The notes beneath the pieces were generated by a model, which was not told the origin of the DNA, did no database searches, and saw only the letters and a list, made by a program, of their open reading frames with translations. A program made the position numbers and the translations under genes. This document shows positions 29,018-37,646 of a DNA stretch of 64,000 nt, one piece after another. How positions within the stretch are numbered: the first letter of the stretch is position 1; each line of letters starts with the position of its first letter. This stretch comes from an uncultured Cytophagales bacterium (GTDB lineage: Bacteria > Bacteroidota > Bacteroidia > Cytophagales > Cyclobacteriaceae): the NCBI GenBank assembly GCA_913057175.1, contig CAJXNP010000005.1, positions 62,001 to 126,000 of the forward strand, read 5' to 3'.

Positions 29018-29188
29018 CTGTCATTTCGATTTGGAGCTTTCCGCTTTTCGCGGATTGCTTAAAGGAGAAATCCGGACAAGCTGGTAGAAAAGAAATAGCT
29101 ATTTCTGACAGACCAAGCCCGGTTACTCAAGCCTGATTCCTCCTTCATGCCAGCATCAACAGGTTCCTCCCTTTGGTCGGAATAACAA
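29018..29188. repeat. Degenerate REP-like intergenic palindrome
   Basis: The left end GTCATTTCGATTTGGAG and right end CCTCCCTTTGGTCGGAATAAC are near reverse complements. Inner GGAGAAATCC and GATTCCTCC also pair approximately. This resembles the dispersed GTCATTTCGA...GGAGAAAT...TCGGAATGAC elements I recall from Bacteroidota intergenic DNA. Confidence 0.5.
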
Positions 29189-29420
29189 AAAGGGAAAATT
29201 TCATTTTCGAACAATATTTACCTTAAATCAATGCCAATTGATTTCGGTTTGCGAAGGAAATCTGCACAAAAACAATCTATTCACCCCTGGTCTGAGCCTA
29301 GCATTGTGCAACCAACTCTTTTTCCACCGAAACTTTTATCTAAGGTGGGACACAAACATTTACATATTTCAGTGGTGGGATTAAGAAAACATCTTAGTCA
29401 TGTCATTAATCCATTCATCC

Positions 29421-29456
29421 ATAAATCCAACAAATCCTGATTCAGACAGTGAAGGG
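29421..29456 (+). repeat. Direct repeat copy A
   Basis: Begins ATAAATCCAACAAATCCTG and ends GACAGTGAAGGG. Same unit as the copies at 29540 and 29705, same orientation. Confidence 0.75.
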
Positions 29457-29539
29457 TGAATAGGTGTTAGACGGTTTGGGCATCCTTCCTTTCAACTGGC
29501 TGAAATGCTTCAACCGTCAGACACCTTACTATCATCCCC

Positions 29540-29573
29540 AAATCCAACAAATCCCGATTCTGACAGTGAAGGG
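29540..29573 (+). repeat. Direct repeat copy B
   Basis: Begins AAATCCAACAAATCCCG and continues ATTCTGACAGTGAAGGG. It starts 119 bases after copy A starts. Confidence 0.75.
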
Positions 29574-29704
29574 AGCATGACAATTGGAGCTTCTCGTCTC
29601 CGATTAACGAGATTCCCACACTCCACTGTGTTATGTTCGGAATGACGGTAAGGGGTCGACTGTCGTTTTTTATAGTTATTAATTTCCGTTAGCGATCCTT
29701 TGCC

Positions 29705-29740
29705 ATAAATCCAACAAATCCCGATTCAGGCAATGAAAGG
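29705..29740 (+). repeat. Direct repeat copy C
   Basis: Begins ATAAATCCAACAAATCCCG and ends GGCAATGAAAGG, a slightly diverged copy. It starts 165 bases after copy B starts, so spacing is irregular, unlike CRISPR. Confidence 0.7.
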
Positions 29741-29830
29741 AGAGACTCTATTAGAATACATCACCATTATCGTAGTGGCTTGAAGGGAAAAAGGCAATGG
29801 ATAAGGTTTTGACAGTTGTATCCGGGTTAA

Positions 29831-30475
29831 CTAAGTCAACTTCTCATCTACCGGAGAAGTCTCAACAGCTTCGCGTAGCGATTCAATTTTTTCTTCCTGC
29901 TGCTCACCGAAAAATGATTTTTGGAAGATCAAAATGATGGAAACACCGATAAAAATGGAAGCATCGGCAACATTAAAAATTGGCCAGAGGGACATATGCT
30001 GCCCACCAAAAATGGGTATCCAGTCAGCTACCCGGCCTTCCCAGATATCAACGTAAAACATATCTATCACTTGCCCATGGAACCATGGTGACGGCGCATC
30101 AGAGGGGGCGTTTCCCAACAATTTCCCATAAAGGATACTATCGATGACATTACCAACCGCACCACCTAAGATGAGCGCAATCGACCAGCATAATCCCTGG
30201 GGGACACCCTTTTTGATTAAATAATATAAGTAATAACCGATTCCTCCCATGGCCAGCAACCGGAATGTAGTGAGCGCCAGTTTTCCGTATTCAGAACCGA
30301 TCTCCAGGCCAAATGCCATACCCGGATTTTCTGTATAGTGCAGTTTGAACCAGTTTCCAAAAACAGGGATCTCACCAACCAGGCCCATATCCATATTGAA
30401 ATGCACCACCAGTTTGACGATGTGGTCGATGATGATTACCAGTAGCGCTAATAGATAAAATTTCAAATATTTCAT
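29831..30475 (-). CDS. lspA: Lipoprotein signal peptidase LspA
   Basis: 214 residues with four membrane segments. It cleaves the signal peptide from diacylglyceryl-modified prolipoproteins in the inner membrane. The two catalytic aspartates are in GGAVGNVIDS (Asp112) and FNVADASI (Asp171). Between them is a long loop (about residues 117-160) that is larger than in proteobacterial LspA and, as far as I recall, usual in Bacteroidota. It is the last gene of a minus-strand run after ileS, 31 bases away. The window encodes at least two clear lipoproteins that would be its substrates. Confidence 0.95.
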   Translation of the reverse strand: MKYLKFYLLALLVIIIDHIVKLVVHFNMDMGLVGEIPVFGNWFKLHYTENPGMAFGLEIGSEYGKLALTTFRLLAMGGIGYYLYYLIKKGVPQGLCWSIALILGGAVGNVIDSILYGKLLGNAPSDAPSPWFHGQVIDMFYVDIWEGRVADWIPIFGGQHMSLWPIFNVADASIFIGVSIILIFQKSFFGEQQEEKIESLREAVETSPVDEKLT

Positions 30476-30506
30476 TCTTCCAGTTTTAGGGCAGCTTAGT
30501 ACATTC

Positions 30507-33500
30507 TTAAACTACCTTGATTTGTACACCAATTTTCAGGTCATCTATTTCCAACTCCTCCGCTCCTCCGTTAAGATCCGTTTTTACCAGTTCTTTGGCC
30601 TGCGTTTCGGTGCAAATATATTGGGCATTTTCTGTCAACGATTCAATAACAAAACTATTATTTGTTTCAAACTCAATGGCAATCTTATCCTGCACTTCCA
30701 ATCCCTTATCTTTTCTCAGGTTTTGAATTCTGTTAACAAAATCTCTCGCCAGGCCTTCTTTTTTCAGCTCATCTGTGATGTTAATATCCAGCGCCACGGT
30801 AATTCCATTTTCGCTTGCAACAGTCCATCCCGGAATGTCTTCCGATTGGATTTGCAGGTCATCATCTGCCAGGCTTATGGTTTGCTCAGCTAATTTAAGA
30901 TCAATTTTTCCGGAAGTTTCAAAGGAAATAATTTCTTCCTGGCTTAGCCTTGCTACAGCCTGGGAGATTTCCTTCATCATGGGTCCATATTGCTGACCTA
31001 ATTTTCTGAAATTAGGCTTGACTTTCTTTGTTACCACACCTGTTGTATCGTGTACGTATTCGATGCTTTTAAGATTGACTTCATTCAGGATGATGGATTC
31101 AACAGCCTGGATCTGCTCCTTCATTTTCTCATTCATCACCGGGATCATCGCTTTGGCAAGTGGTTGCCTTACTTTCAACTTGTGTAACTTTCTCAAGGAA
31201 TGAACCAAAGATGATATATCCTGCGCCAATGCCATTTTTTGCTCGAGGTCCTGATCGACATGGGAAGGGTCATATCCTGGGAAATCCTCCAGATGGATAG
31301 AGCCTCCTTCATTTTCCTTGCTGGTCAGATCCAGGTATAACCTGTCCGCATAGAACGGAGCAATTGGTGCAGACAATTTTGCAATGGTCATCAAACAGGT
31401 GTAAAGTGTTTGATAGGCAGCTTTCTTGTCTGCCGACAATTCTCCTTTCCAAAACCGTTTTCTATTCAATCGGACGTACCAGTTGCTCAAATCATCGATG
31501 ACAAAGCTCTGTATTTCCCTGGCCGCCTTGGTGGGTTCATAATCCTCATAAGCAGCATCTACCTTTTGGATCACGCTGTTAAGTTTCGAAATGATCCATC
31601 GGTCGCTTTCCGTTCTTTCAGACAAAGGAATTGATGGCTCGTTGGCATCAAAATCATCGAGGTTGGCATACAATGCAAAGAAAGCGTAGGTATTTTGAAG
31701 TGTACCAAAAAACTTTCTTTGCGATTCAACTACACCGTTAATATCAAACTTCAGGTTATCCCACGGATTGGCATTGCTGATCATGTACCAACGGGTAGCG
31801 TCGGGACCATATTTTTCAATTGTCTCGAATGGATCAACGGCATTGCCCAGTCTTTTTGACATCTTATTGCCATTTTTATCCAACACCAGCCCATTGGCGA
31901 TTACATTCTTAAAAGCCACGCTATCGAAAAGCATTCCGCCAATGGCGTGAAGGGTAAAAAACCATCCGCGCGTCTGATCTACTCCTTCAGCAATAAAATC
32001 GGCCGGGTAATTCTTTTCAAAAATATCTTTATTTTCAAATGGATAATGCCACTGGGCATACGGCATCGCTCCAGAATCAAACCACACATCGATCAGGTCT
32101 GCTTCGCGCTTCATTTTCTGACCACTTGGGCTTACCAAAATGATGTCGTCAACATACGGCCGATGCAGGTCGAAGCTATCATCGATTTCAGAATCCATGA
32201 ATCCTGACTCGATAGATTTTTTGACCTCTGTTTTTAATTCTTCAACCGATCCAATACAAATTTCTTCATTTCCATCTTCTGTTCGCCAGATGGGTAGGGG
32301 TGTGCCCCAGTACCGTGACCTGCTCAGGTTCCAGTCTACCAGGTTCTCCAGCCAGTTGCCAAACCGTCCGCTTCCAGTCGAGGCCGGTTTCCAGTTGATG
32401 GTCCTATTTAATTCTACCAGTTTTTCTTTGTAAGCCGTGGTTCGTATAAACCAGCTTTCCAGCGGATAATAAAGAATTGGCTTGTCTGTTCTCCAGCAAT
32501 GAGGGTAGGAGTGAACATACTTTTCAACCTTAAAGGCTCGGTTTTCTTCCTTCAGCTTGATGGCAATTTTTACATCAATTGGCATGTAATTGTCATCAAC
32601 CACGCCCTCTTCTTCGTATTCAGCCTTGACAAACTCTTCAGGAAAATCGGTCACTTCCTTGACAAACTTGCCTCTCTTGTCTACAAGTGGAAGATCTTCA
32701 TTGTTCTCGCCCTTTACTGTTATAGCGGGGATTCCGGCTTTCAAAGCAACCCTTTGGTCGTCCGCGCCGAATGTCGGTGCAATATGAACAATTCCGGTAC
32801 CATCTTCAGTCGTAACGAAATCACCCAGAATCACTCGAAAAGCCGGTTTTTCTGGTTTTACGTAAGGCAATAATTGCTCGTATTCCAAATTTTCGAGGTC
32901 ACTTCCCTTTATTTCTTTCACAACCTCGAAAGGAATTAACTTATCGCCTTCCTTGTAATCCGATAATTTTAAGTCCTTAGCTTTTTCGTTAAAGTAGGCA
33001 GTTACTCTGTCTTTTGCCAGGATGACTTTTACTGGTTGATGCGTATATGGATTGAATGTATCAACCAGTACATAATCAATGTTTGCACCTACAGCCAGGG
33101 CTGCATTTGATGGAAGAGTCCAAGGGGTAGTGGTCCATGCCAAACAAAACGTCTTTCCATCTGCTTCGATTTGGTTATTGCCCTTTGTGATCAAAAACTG
33201 AGCGGTAATGGAGGTATCTTTTACATCGCGATAGGTTCCAGGTTGATTGAGCTCATGAGAGCTTAGGCCGGTACCTGCAGCAGGGGAGTACGGCTGAATG
33301 GTGTATCCTTTGTAAAGTAAATTTTTGTTATAAAGCTGCTTGAGGAGATACCAAAGCGTTTCAATGTAATTTTTGTCAAAGGTGATGTAAGGATTTTCGA
33401 GATCGAGCCAATACCCCATTTTTTCGGTAAGGTCGTCCCATTGTCCTTTGTATTTCATCACAGCTTCCCGGCATTTCTGATTGTACTCCTCGACGGAAAT

Positions 33501-33830
33501 TTTCTTACCTATATCCTCTTTGGTAATACCAAGATCCTGCTCGACCTGAAGCTCAACCGGCAATCCATGCGTGTCCCAGCCACCTTTTCTTTCAACCATA
33601 AATCCTTTGAGGGATTTATACCGGCAGAAAATATCTTTAATAGCCCGTCCTATTACGTGGTGAATTCCCGGCGTGCCATTGGCGGAAGGTGGGCCCTCAT
33701 AAAAGGTGAAAGAAGGTTTCCCTTTTCCGGCATCCAGTGTTTTTTGAAATATATTGTTCTCTCTCCAGTATTCTAATATGTCTTTCCCTATCTGGGAGTA
33801 ACTAACGTTTTTGTATTCCCTGTACTTCAC
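30507..33830 (-). CDS. ileS: Isoleucyl-tRNA synthetase
   Basis: 1107 residues, a class I synthetase that charges tRNA-Ile. The HIGH-type motif is in SANGTPGIHHVIGR (about 49-62), the KMSKS-type motif is NKMSKRLGN, and the editing domain and C-terminal tRNA-binding region are complete. The length and the GTPGIHH form of HIGH point to the long, eukaryote-like type of IleS rather than the roughly 940-residue E. coli type. That type is associated with mupirocin tolerance in some organisms; this is inference. The start is GTG at 33830. It follows the RND gene by 12 bases and precedes lspA. Confidence 0.96.
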   Translation of the reverse strand: MKYREYKNVSYSQIGKDILEYWRENNIFQKTLDAGKGKPSFTFYEGPPSANGTPGIHHVIGRAIKDIFCRYKSLKGFMVERKGGWDTHGLPVELQVEQDLGITKEDIGKKISVEEYNQKCREAVMKYKGQWDDLTEKMGYWLDLENPYITFDKNYIETLWYLLKQLYNKNLLYKGYTIQPYSPAAGTGLSSHELNQPGTYRDVKDTSITAQFLITKGNNQIEADGKTFCLAWTTTPWTLPSNAALAVGANIDYVLVDTFNPYTHQPVKVILAKDRVTAYFNEKAKDLKLSDYKEGDKLIPFEVVKEIKGSDLENLEYEQLLPYVKPEKPAFRVILGDFVTTEDGTGIVHIAPTFGADDQRVALKAGIPAITVKGENNEDLPLVDKRGKFVKEVTDFPEEFVKAEYEEEGVVDDNYMPIDVKIAIKLKEENRAFKVEKYVHSYPHCWRTDKPILYYPLESWFIRTTAYKEKLVELNRTINWKPASTGSGRFGNWLENLVDWNLSRSRYWGTPLPIWRTEDGNEEICIGSVEELKTEVKKSIESGFMDSEIDDSFDLHRPYVDDIILVSPSGQKMKREADLIDVWFDSGAMPYAQWHYPFENKDIFEKNYPADFIAEGVDQTRGWFFTLHAIGGMLFDSVAFKNVIANGLVLDKNGNKMSKRLGNAVDPFETIEKYGPDATRWYMISNANPWDNLKFDINGVVESQRKFFGTLQNTYAFFALYANLDDFDANEPSIPLSERTESDRWIISKLNSVIQKVDAAYEDYEPTKAAREIQSFVIDDLSNWYVRLNRKRFWKGELSADKKAAYQTLYTCLMTIAKLSAPIAPFYADRLYLDLTSKENEGGSIHLEDFPGYDPSHVDQDLEQKMALAQDISSLVHSLRKLHKLKVRQPLAKAMIPVMNEKMKEQIQAVESIILNEVNLKSIEYVHDTTGVVTKKVKPNFRKLGQQYGPMMKEISQAVARLSQEEIISFETSGKIDLKLAEQTISLADDDLQIQSEDIPGWTVASENGITVALDINITDELKKEGLARDFVNRIQNLRKDKGLEVQDKIAIEFETNNSFVIESLTENAQYICTETQAKELVKTDLNGGAEELEIDDLKIGVQIKVV

Positions 33831-33842
33831 GAGATAAAAAAT

Positions 33843-36293
33843 TTAGTTCACTATCCTTTTCTTCTCATTAACAACATCCTCTTCACTTTCTCCATTTCTA
33901 CCATTCAACGAAATACGCTTGAGATCGATTTCCTCATCTTCATCTTCCTGATAAAAATCATCATAGTGTTCAATTATAGGATGGGTTTCTTTGTCTCGTT
34001 TTCCATCATCAAAAGCCATGAGCATCGAAGGCAATACGATCAGGTTGGTGAACATGGCGACGAGCAGGGTAGTTGATGTTAATATTCCAAGGGTCATTGT
34101 TCCTCTGAAATCGGAAAAGCTAAAAATTACAAATCCAAAAAACAGGACAATCGACGTATACATCATGCTTGCGCCTGTCTCACGGATGCTTTTGGAAATG
34201 GCAATCGGGACAAAAAACCTATTGGCAAAAAGCTCTTGTCTGTATTTTGCAAGAAAATGGATGGAATCATCAACCGATATACCAAATGCCACGCAAAAAA
34301 TAAGCGCCGTACTGGGCCGAAGTGGAATTCCCAGGTATCCCATTATTCCGGCAGTGATTGCGAGTGGAACAATATTGGGAGCAAGTGAGATGATGATCAT
34401 CTTGATGTTTCTGAAGAGAATGGCCATCACTACAGCGATCAGAATAAAAGCCAGGATCAGGCTCGTTCTCAGGTTCTGAATGAGAAAATTATTCCCCTTG
34501 ACGAATAGTAAAGTGGAGCCCGTGACTTTTACTTCTACCTCATCATCGGTAAAAATAGAATCGATCTCAGCCTGGACTACATTTGTCAAAAGTGAATCCA
34601 GCTTATGCGACCCTATATCAGCAACTTTGTAAGAAGACCGGATAACCTGCTGAGTGGAGTCCACAAAAGCGCCCAGTACTTCGGATGAATCATTCTGATT
34701 TTTCAGATATCTCAGCAAATATGCGCTTTCCCGTTTATTGGGTAAACGGTAATAGCTTGGGTTGTTATTCCAAAATGCCTGATTTGCGGCCTTGAAAATG
34801 CTTACCATGGAAATAGGCTGGGAGATATATTCTGATTTACTGAGCTGATCTTCCAACTCTTCCACTTTTCTTAAGGTTTTCAGATCAGTAGCCCCTCGTT
34901 TCTTTTTGGTATCGATCATGATTTCCATGGGCATGATACCGCTAAAATTCTCCTCAAAAAATATCAGATCCTGCTTGACAGCGCTGTCTTCGGGAACATC
35001 GTCTACCATATAAGAAATGGAACCCAATTTGAAAATGCCAATAATGGCCAGGACTGTAACAATACCGGTAACGGTGAAAACCCTGTAGCGATGTCTGTGA
35101 ACAAGAAGATCAAGATTTGTTAGAACCCAATCAATGAACCAGAATTTCAGGTGTTTTAATTGCTTGCCCTCTGGTGTTGGCAAATAGGAAAATACTGCCG
35201 GAATTAATGTTGTGCTGACAAAAAATGCAGCGATGATATTAATGGATGCAACAATTCCAAATTCTTTTAATATGGTAATATTTGTGAATGCAAGAACGAG
35301 GAACCCGATAGCAGTAGTAAAATTGGTAATAAGCGTTACCAACCCGATTTTCCGGATCACTGAGCTCAATGCCCGGCCCTTGTTACCATGTTTGTTTATT
35401 TCCTGGTGATATTTATTTAACAGGTAGATGCTGTTCGGTATCCCGATAACGGCGATAATAGGTGGCATGAGCCCCGTGACCATGGTTATTTGATACCCGA
35501 AAATAGCAAGGGTTCCCATTGACCAAATAACCACCGTAACTACGATGATAAGTGGAAAAACCACCGCATCCCAGCTGCGGAAGAAGAACAGCAATATCAG
35601 CGCTGATAAGACCAAGGAGAGGATAAGGAACATTTCCAGCTCAGCCTTTATCTTACCATTGACATCAGACCTGATATAAGGAAGGCCGACAAAATGAACA
35701 TCAATGTGTGTTACTTCTTCAAACTTCATTCCGATGTGCTTGATATCCTCAATGGCGACATCCCTGAATTTGGTGTTCAGGATTTCTTTATCAATAGAAA
35801 CCATGATAAAAGTAGCGCCATTTTCCTTGTTGATGAGTTGTTGAGCATAGAACTTCTGGTCACCAATAACCGTAAGCATGCTATCCAACTCTTCCTGGGT
35901 ATCCGGAACCGTTGCGATTATGGGCTCAAGGTAAAAAGATTTCGATTCTTCGTCTTTTGAAAGTTGTTCCAGGTTGGCAACGGAGATAACTTGTTTAACC
36001 CCTTTAACCTTAGCCAATTCATCTGTGAGATAGGAGAATCTTCTGAAATTATCCAGGTGATACAGGCTACTGTCTTTGATGCCCAGGGCGAGTACATTGC
36101 CATCCTCGCCAAAGATACTTTTGAATTCTTCAAAAAATATCATTTCCGGATCATCAGACGGAACAATCTTGGCAAGGCTATAGGAATATTCGACCGTCGA
36201 GGCGAGATATGCCATATAAACCGTGATGGTTCCGAGCAAAATGATAATAAAAAGCCGGAATTTTAATACGTTATGAGCTAGTTTTGTCCACAT
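33843..36293 (-). CDS. RND superfamily (MMPL) exporter
   Basis: About 816 residues from the ATG at 36293. A GTG at 36308 is also in frame, but it overlaps a perfect -7 promoter element, so the ATG is preferred. Two repeats each have a large extracytoplasmic loop and a block of membrane helices (FLILSLVLSALILLFFF; ILAFILIAVVMAILF). Motifs include GISVDDSIHFLAKYR and GLMPPIIAVIGIPNSIYLL. This matches the MMPL/HAE3-type RND permeases without a separate periplasmic adaptor gene nearby. The C-terminus is a charged cytoplasmic tail rich in D/E. Substrate unknown; lipids or hopanoid-like compounds are known for relatives. Confidence 0.88.
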   Translation of the reverse strand: MWTKLAHNVLKFRLFIIILLGTITVYMAYLASTVEYSYSLAKIVPSDDPEMIFFEEFKSIFGEDGNVLALGIKDSSLYHLDNFRRFSYLTDELAKVKGVKQVISVANLEQLSKDEESKSFYLEPIIATVPDTQEELDSMLTVIGDQKFYAQQLINKENGATFIMVSIDKEILNTKFRDVAIEDIKHIGMKFEEVTHIDVHFVGLPYIRSDVNGKIKAELEMFLILSLVLSALILLFFFRSWDAVVFPLIIVVTVVIWSMGTLAIFGYQITMVTGLMPPIIAVIGIPNSIYLLNKYHQEINKHGNKGRALSSVIRKIGLVTLITNFTTAIGFLVLAFTNITILKEFGIVASINIIAAFFVSTTLIPAVFSYLPTPEGKQLKHLKFWFIDWVLTNLDLLVHRHRYRVFTVTGIVTVLAIIGIFKLGSISYMVDDVPEDSAVKQDLIFFEENFSGIMPMEIMIDTKKKRGATDLKTLRKVEELEDQLSKSEYISQPISMVSIFKAANQAFWNNNPSYYRLPNKRESAYLLRYLKNQNDSSEVLGAFVDSTQQVIRSSYKVADIGSHKLDSLLTNVVQAEIDSIFTDDEVEVKVTGSTLLFVKGNNFLIQNLRTSLILAFILIAVVMAILFRNIKMIIISLAPNIVPLAITAGIMGYLGIPLRPSTALIFCVAFGISVDDSIHFLAKYRQELFANRFFVPIAISKSIRETGASMMYTSIVLFFGFVIFSFSDFRGTMTLGILTSTTLLVAMFTNLIVLPSMLMAFDDGKRDKETHPIIEHYDDFYQEDEDEEIDLKRISLNGRNGESEEDVVNEKKRIVN

Positions 36294-36307
36294 TGTAAAA
36301 ACGAGCA

Positions 36308-36315
36308 CAAAGGTA
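36308..36315 (-). promoter_or_regulatory. Possible -7 element of the RND-ileS-lspA operon
   Basis: TACCTTTG on the minus strand matches TAnnTTTG exactly. Transcription would start near 36301, only about eight bases before the preferred ATG at 36293, giving a near-leaderless mRNA. Confidence 0.4.
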
Positions 36316-36665
36316 ATGATTTTTGAATACTTTGGGCTCGCGAAGAATTATTTATTAACAACAATTTTACTTATATGAGGTTTAGAGGATTGTTGGTTTT
36401 TTCCTATTTTCTATATTTCGGTAAAGTAATAGCTTTTCTTGGAAAAATGCACAAATTGGTTACCATTAATAGCTTATAATTATCTAAACAATACAATTAT
36501 TCAAATAATATTGTTTAAACTGGAGTAACTTTTGGCACAATTTTTTATAGTTTGACCTATTATTTGTTAAAAGGAATGATGGCAAAGGGCGGCATTTAAT
36601 GGGAATGTTTACAATAAGATTAAAATAAGCTAACTTTGTCGAAATGATATTAAAGTAGTTTTGGT
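36316..36665. other. Divergent intergenic region with a 9-bp inverted repeat
   Basis: About 350 AT-rich bases between the RND gene (minus) and a small secreted protein gene (plus). It contains perfect arms TAAACAATA (36485-36493) and TATTGTTTA (36509-36517) with a 15-base spacer, and a -7 promoter element at 36631. No reading frame or RNA gene seen. Confidence 0.55.
36631..36638 (+). promoter_or_regulatory. Probable promoter -7 element TAACTTTG
   Basis: Exact TAnnTTTG match 28 bases before the TTG start at 36666. A weak GTTTAC stands about 20 bases upstream as a -33-like element. Confidence 0.5.
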
Positions 36666-37055
36666 TTGAAAAAAATAATCAAAATACTGGCATTGGGGAT
36701 CTTTATCACTATCCTAAGTAAAAGTGAAACTTTTGCTCAACGTTACAGCCATGACAATTCACTAGGTGGAATTGAGAATGTCAGGTTTGTCGCTGAGCGA
36801 AATGGTGGTGTCATTGAGTTTACCTGGAATATTCAGACCACGAGAGAGATCACAGCCGTCGAAGTTAGAAAAGGGATCATCAGCACCGATGAAGAGATTG
36901 CCTGGGAGGTACTAAAAGAGTTTAATGTCGAGGAATCAACATACGTTGATTATGACCCAAGTACCGGCAAATTATACTACAAGCTGGTGCTGATTGGAAG
37001 TGATGGCACTGCGAGAGAGTACGAACCAAAATACATGGTTAAAGGCAAGTCGTAA
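36666..37055 (+). CDS. Small secreted protein of unknown function
   Basis: 129 residues with a signal peptide (MKKIIKILALGIFITILSKSETFAQ). The mature part reads like one beta-sandwich (fibronectin type III-like) domain: FVAERNGGVIEFTWNI, ITAVEVRKG, TYVDYDP, KLYYKLVLIGSDG. I do not recognise the family. An in-frame TAA lies at 36651 and no ATG precedes the signal peptide, so the start must be TTG at 36666. The next gene begins immediately after its stop codon. Confidence 0.72.
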   Translation: MKKIIKILALGIFITILSKSETFAQRYSHDNSLGGIENVRFVAERNGGVIEFTWNIQTTREITAVEVRKGIISTDEEIAWEVLKEFNVEESTYVDYDPSTGKLYYKLVLIGSDGTAREYEPKYMVKGKS

Positions 37056-37646
37056 TTGAAATTACTATTCATCTACTTATTCCCACTATTTTCTTTTTGG
37101 TATAGCCTGCCAGACGAGCAAAAGTGGTTGGTAGATGAGCAAAGTGTCTTGGTGATTCATGGTAAGACCAATATCAACCAGTTTGAGTGCAAGCTGCCAA
37201 GTAAAAAAGAACGCGATACACTTCTTATAAAAGCTTTTACGAATACAGCACTAAAATTTGACAGGGGAAAAGTAAAGATAGATCCTCAGGTTTTTAATTG
37301 TGGAAATGAATTTATCAAAAGGGATTTTCTGGAAACACTGAAAGCAGATGAATATCCCTACATCTATATTAATTTTGTTGATATCTACTTCAATGACCTG
37401 GAGTCTTCAGCAGACAGTGAGGCAGAAGGGAATGTAAAAATTTACATTTGTGGGGTGACAAATAGTTACCCAATAGATTTTATCATCGAAAGGAAGGAAA
37501 ATGGCAAAATGTCACTGATAGGTGAAAAGGAGTTGAAGTTGAGCGAATTTAACATAAAAACCCCATCAAAAATGATGGGGTTAATCAAGGTATCTGATGA
37601 AATCAAGATTCAGTTTAATCTTCTTCTCAGCAGATTCGAAAATTAG
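37056..37646 (+). CDS. YceI-like secreted protein
   Basis: 196 residues with a short signal peptide. The segment SVLVIHGKTNINQFECKLP near the N-terminus and LSEFNIKTPSKMMGLIKV near the end are diverged versions of the YceI lipocalin-like blocks (compare TEFNVDPPTAMFGSIK in the gene at 38945). YceI proteins bind isoprenoids or similar lipids in the periplasm. The start is TTG at 37056, right after the preceding stop codon, so the two genes are coupled. Its last four bases overlap the stop codon of the convergent barrel gene. DNA near its 3' end also forms a terminator for that gene. Confidence 0.75.
   Translation: MKLLFIYLFPLFSFWYSLPDEQKWLVDEQSVLVIHGKTNINQFECKLPSKKERDTLLIKAFTNTALKFDRGKVKIDPQVFNCGNEFIKRDFLETLKADEYPYIYINFVDIYFNDLESSADSEAEGNVKIYICGVTNSYPIDFIIERKENGKMSLIGEKELKLSEFNIKTPSKMMGLIKVSDEIKIQFNLLLSRFEN
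37556..37582 (-). terminator. Terminator of the convergent barrel gene, inside the YceI-like coding sequence
   Basis: Arms AACCCCATC (37559-37567) and GATGGGGTT (37574-37582) pair over 9 bp with loop AAAAAT. Read on the minus strand, the hairpin is followed by a T run (A's at 37556-37560). It lies about 60 bases past the stop codon of the minus-strand barrel gene and encodes residues TPSKMMGL on the plus strand. Confidence 0.75.

Larger units (their letters stand above)
28933..29830. other. Gene-free region rich in decayed repeats
   Basis: About 900 bases without a supportable gene. It holds a degenerate palindromic element at about 29018-29188 (outer ends GTCATTTCGA and GGTCGGAATAAC), a second partial one ending GGAATGAC at 29639-29646, and three direct copies of a 34-36-base repeat (listed). 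A 69-codon open frame at 29231-29440 shows no coding signs beyond a weak, unconvincing resemblance to transposase N-termini. GC is locally higher than in other gaps. Confidence 0.65.

Noticed and set aside
29231-29440. 69-codon frame with a faint LFPPKL resemblance to IS1182-type transposase N-termini
   Set aside because: The resemblance covers only a few residues and the surroundings are repeats; not enough to call a pseudogene.
29421-29740. Three direct repeats considered as a CRISPR array
   Set aside because: Spacing of 119 and 165 bases is irregular, copies differ, and there are no cas genes.
28933-29830. Possible tRNA or structured RNA in the largest gap
   Set aside because: No cloverleaf arms or GGTTCGAATCC-type T-loop found by eye on either strand.
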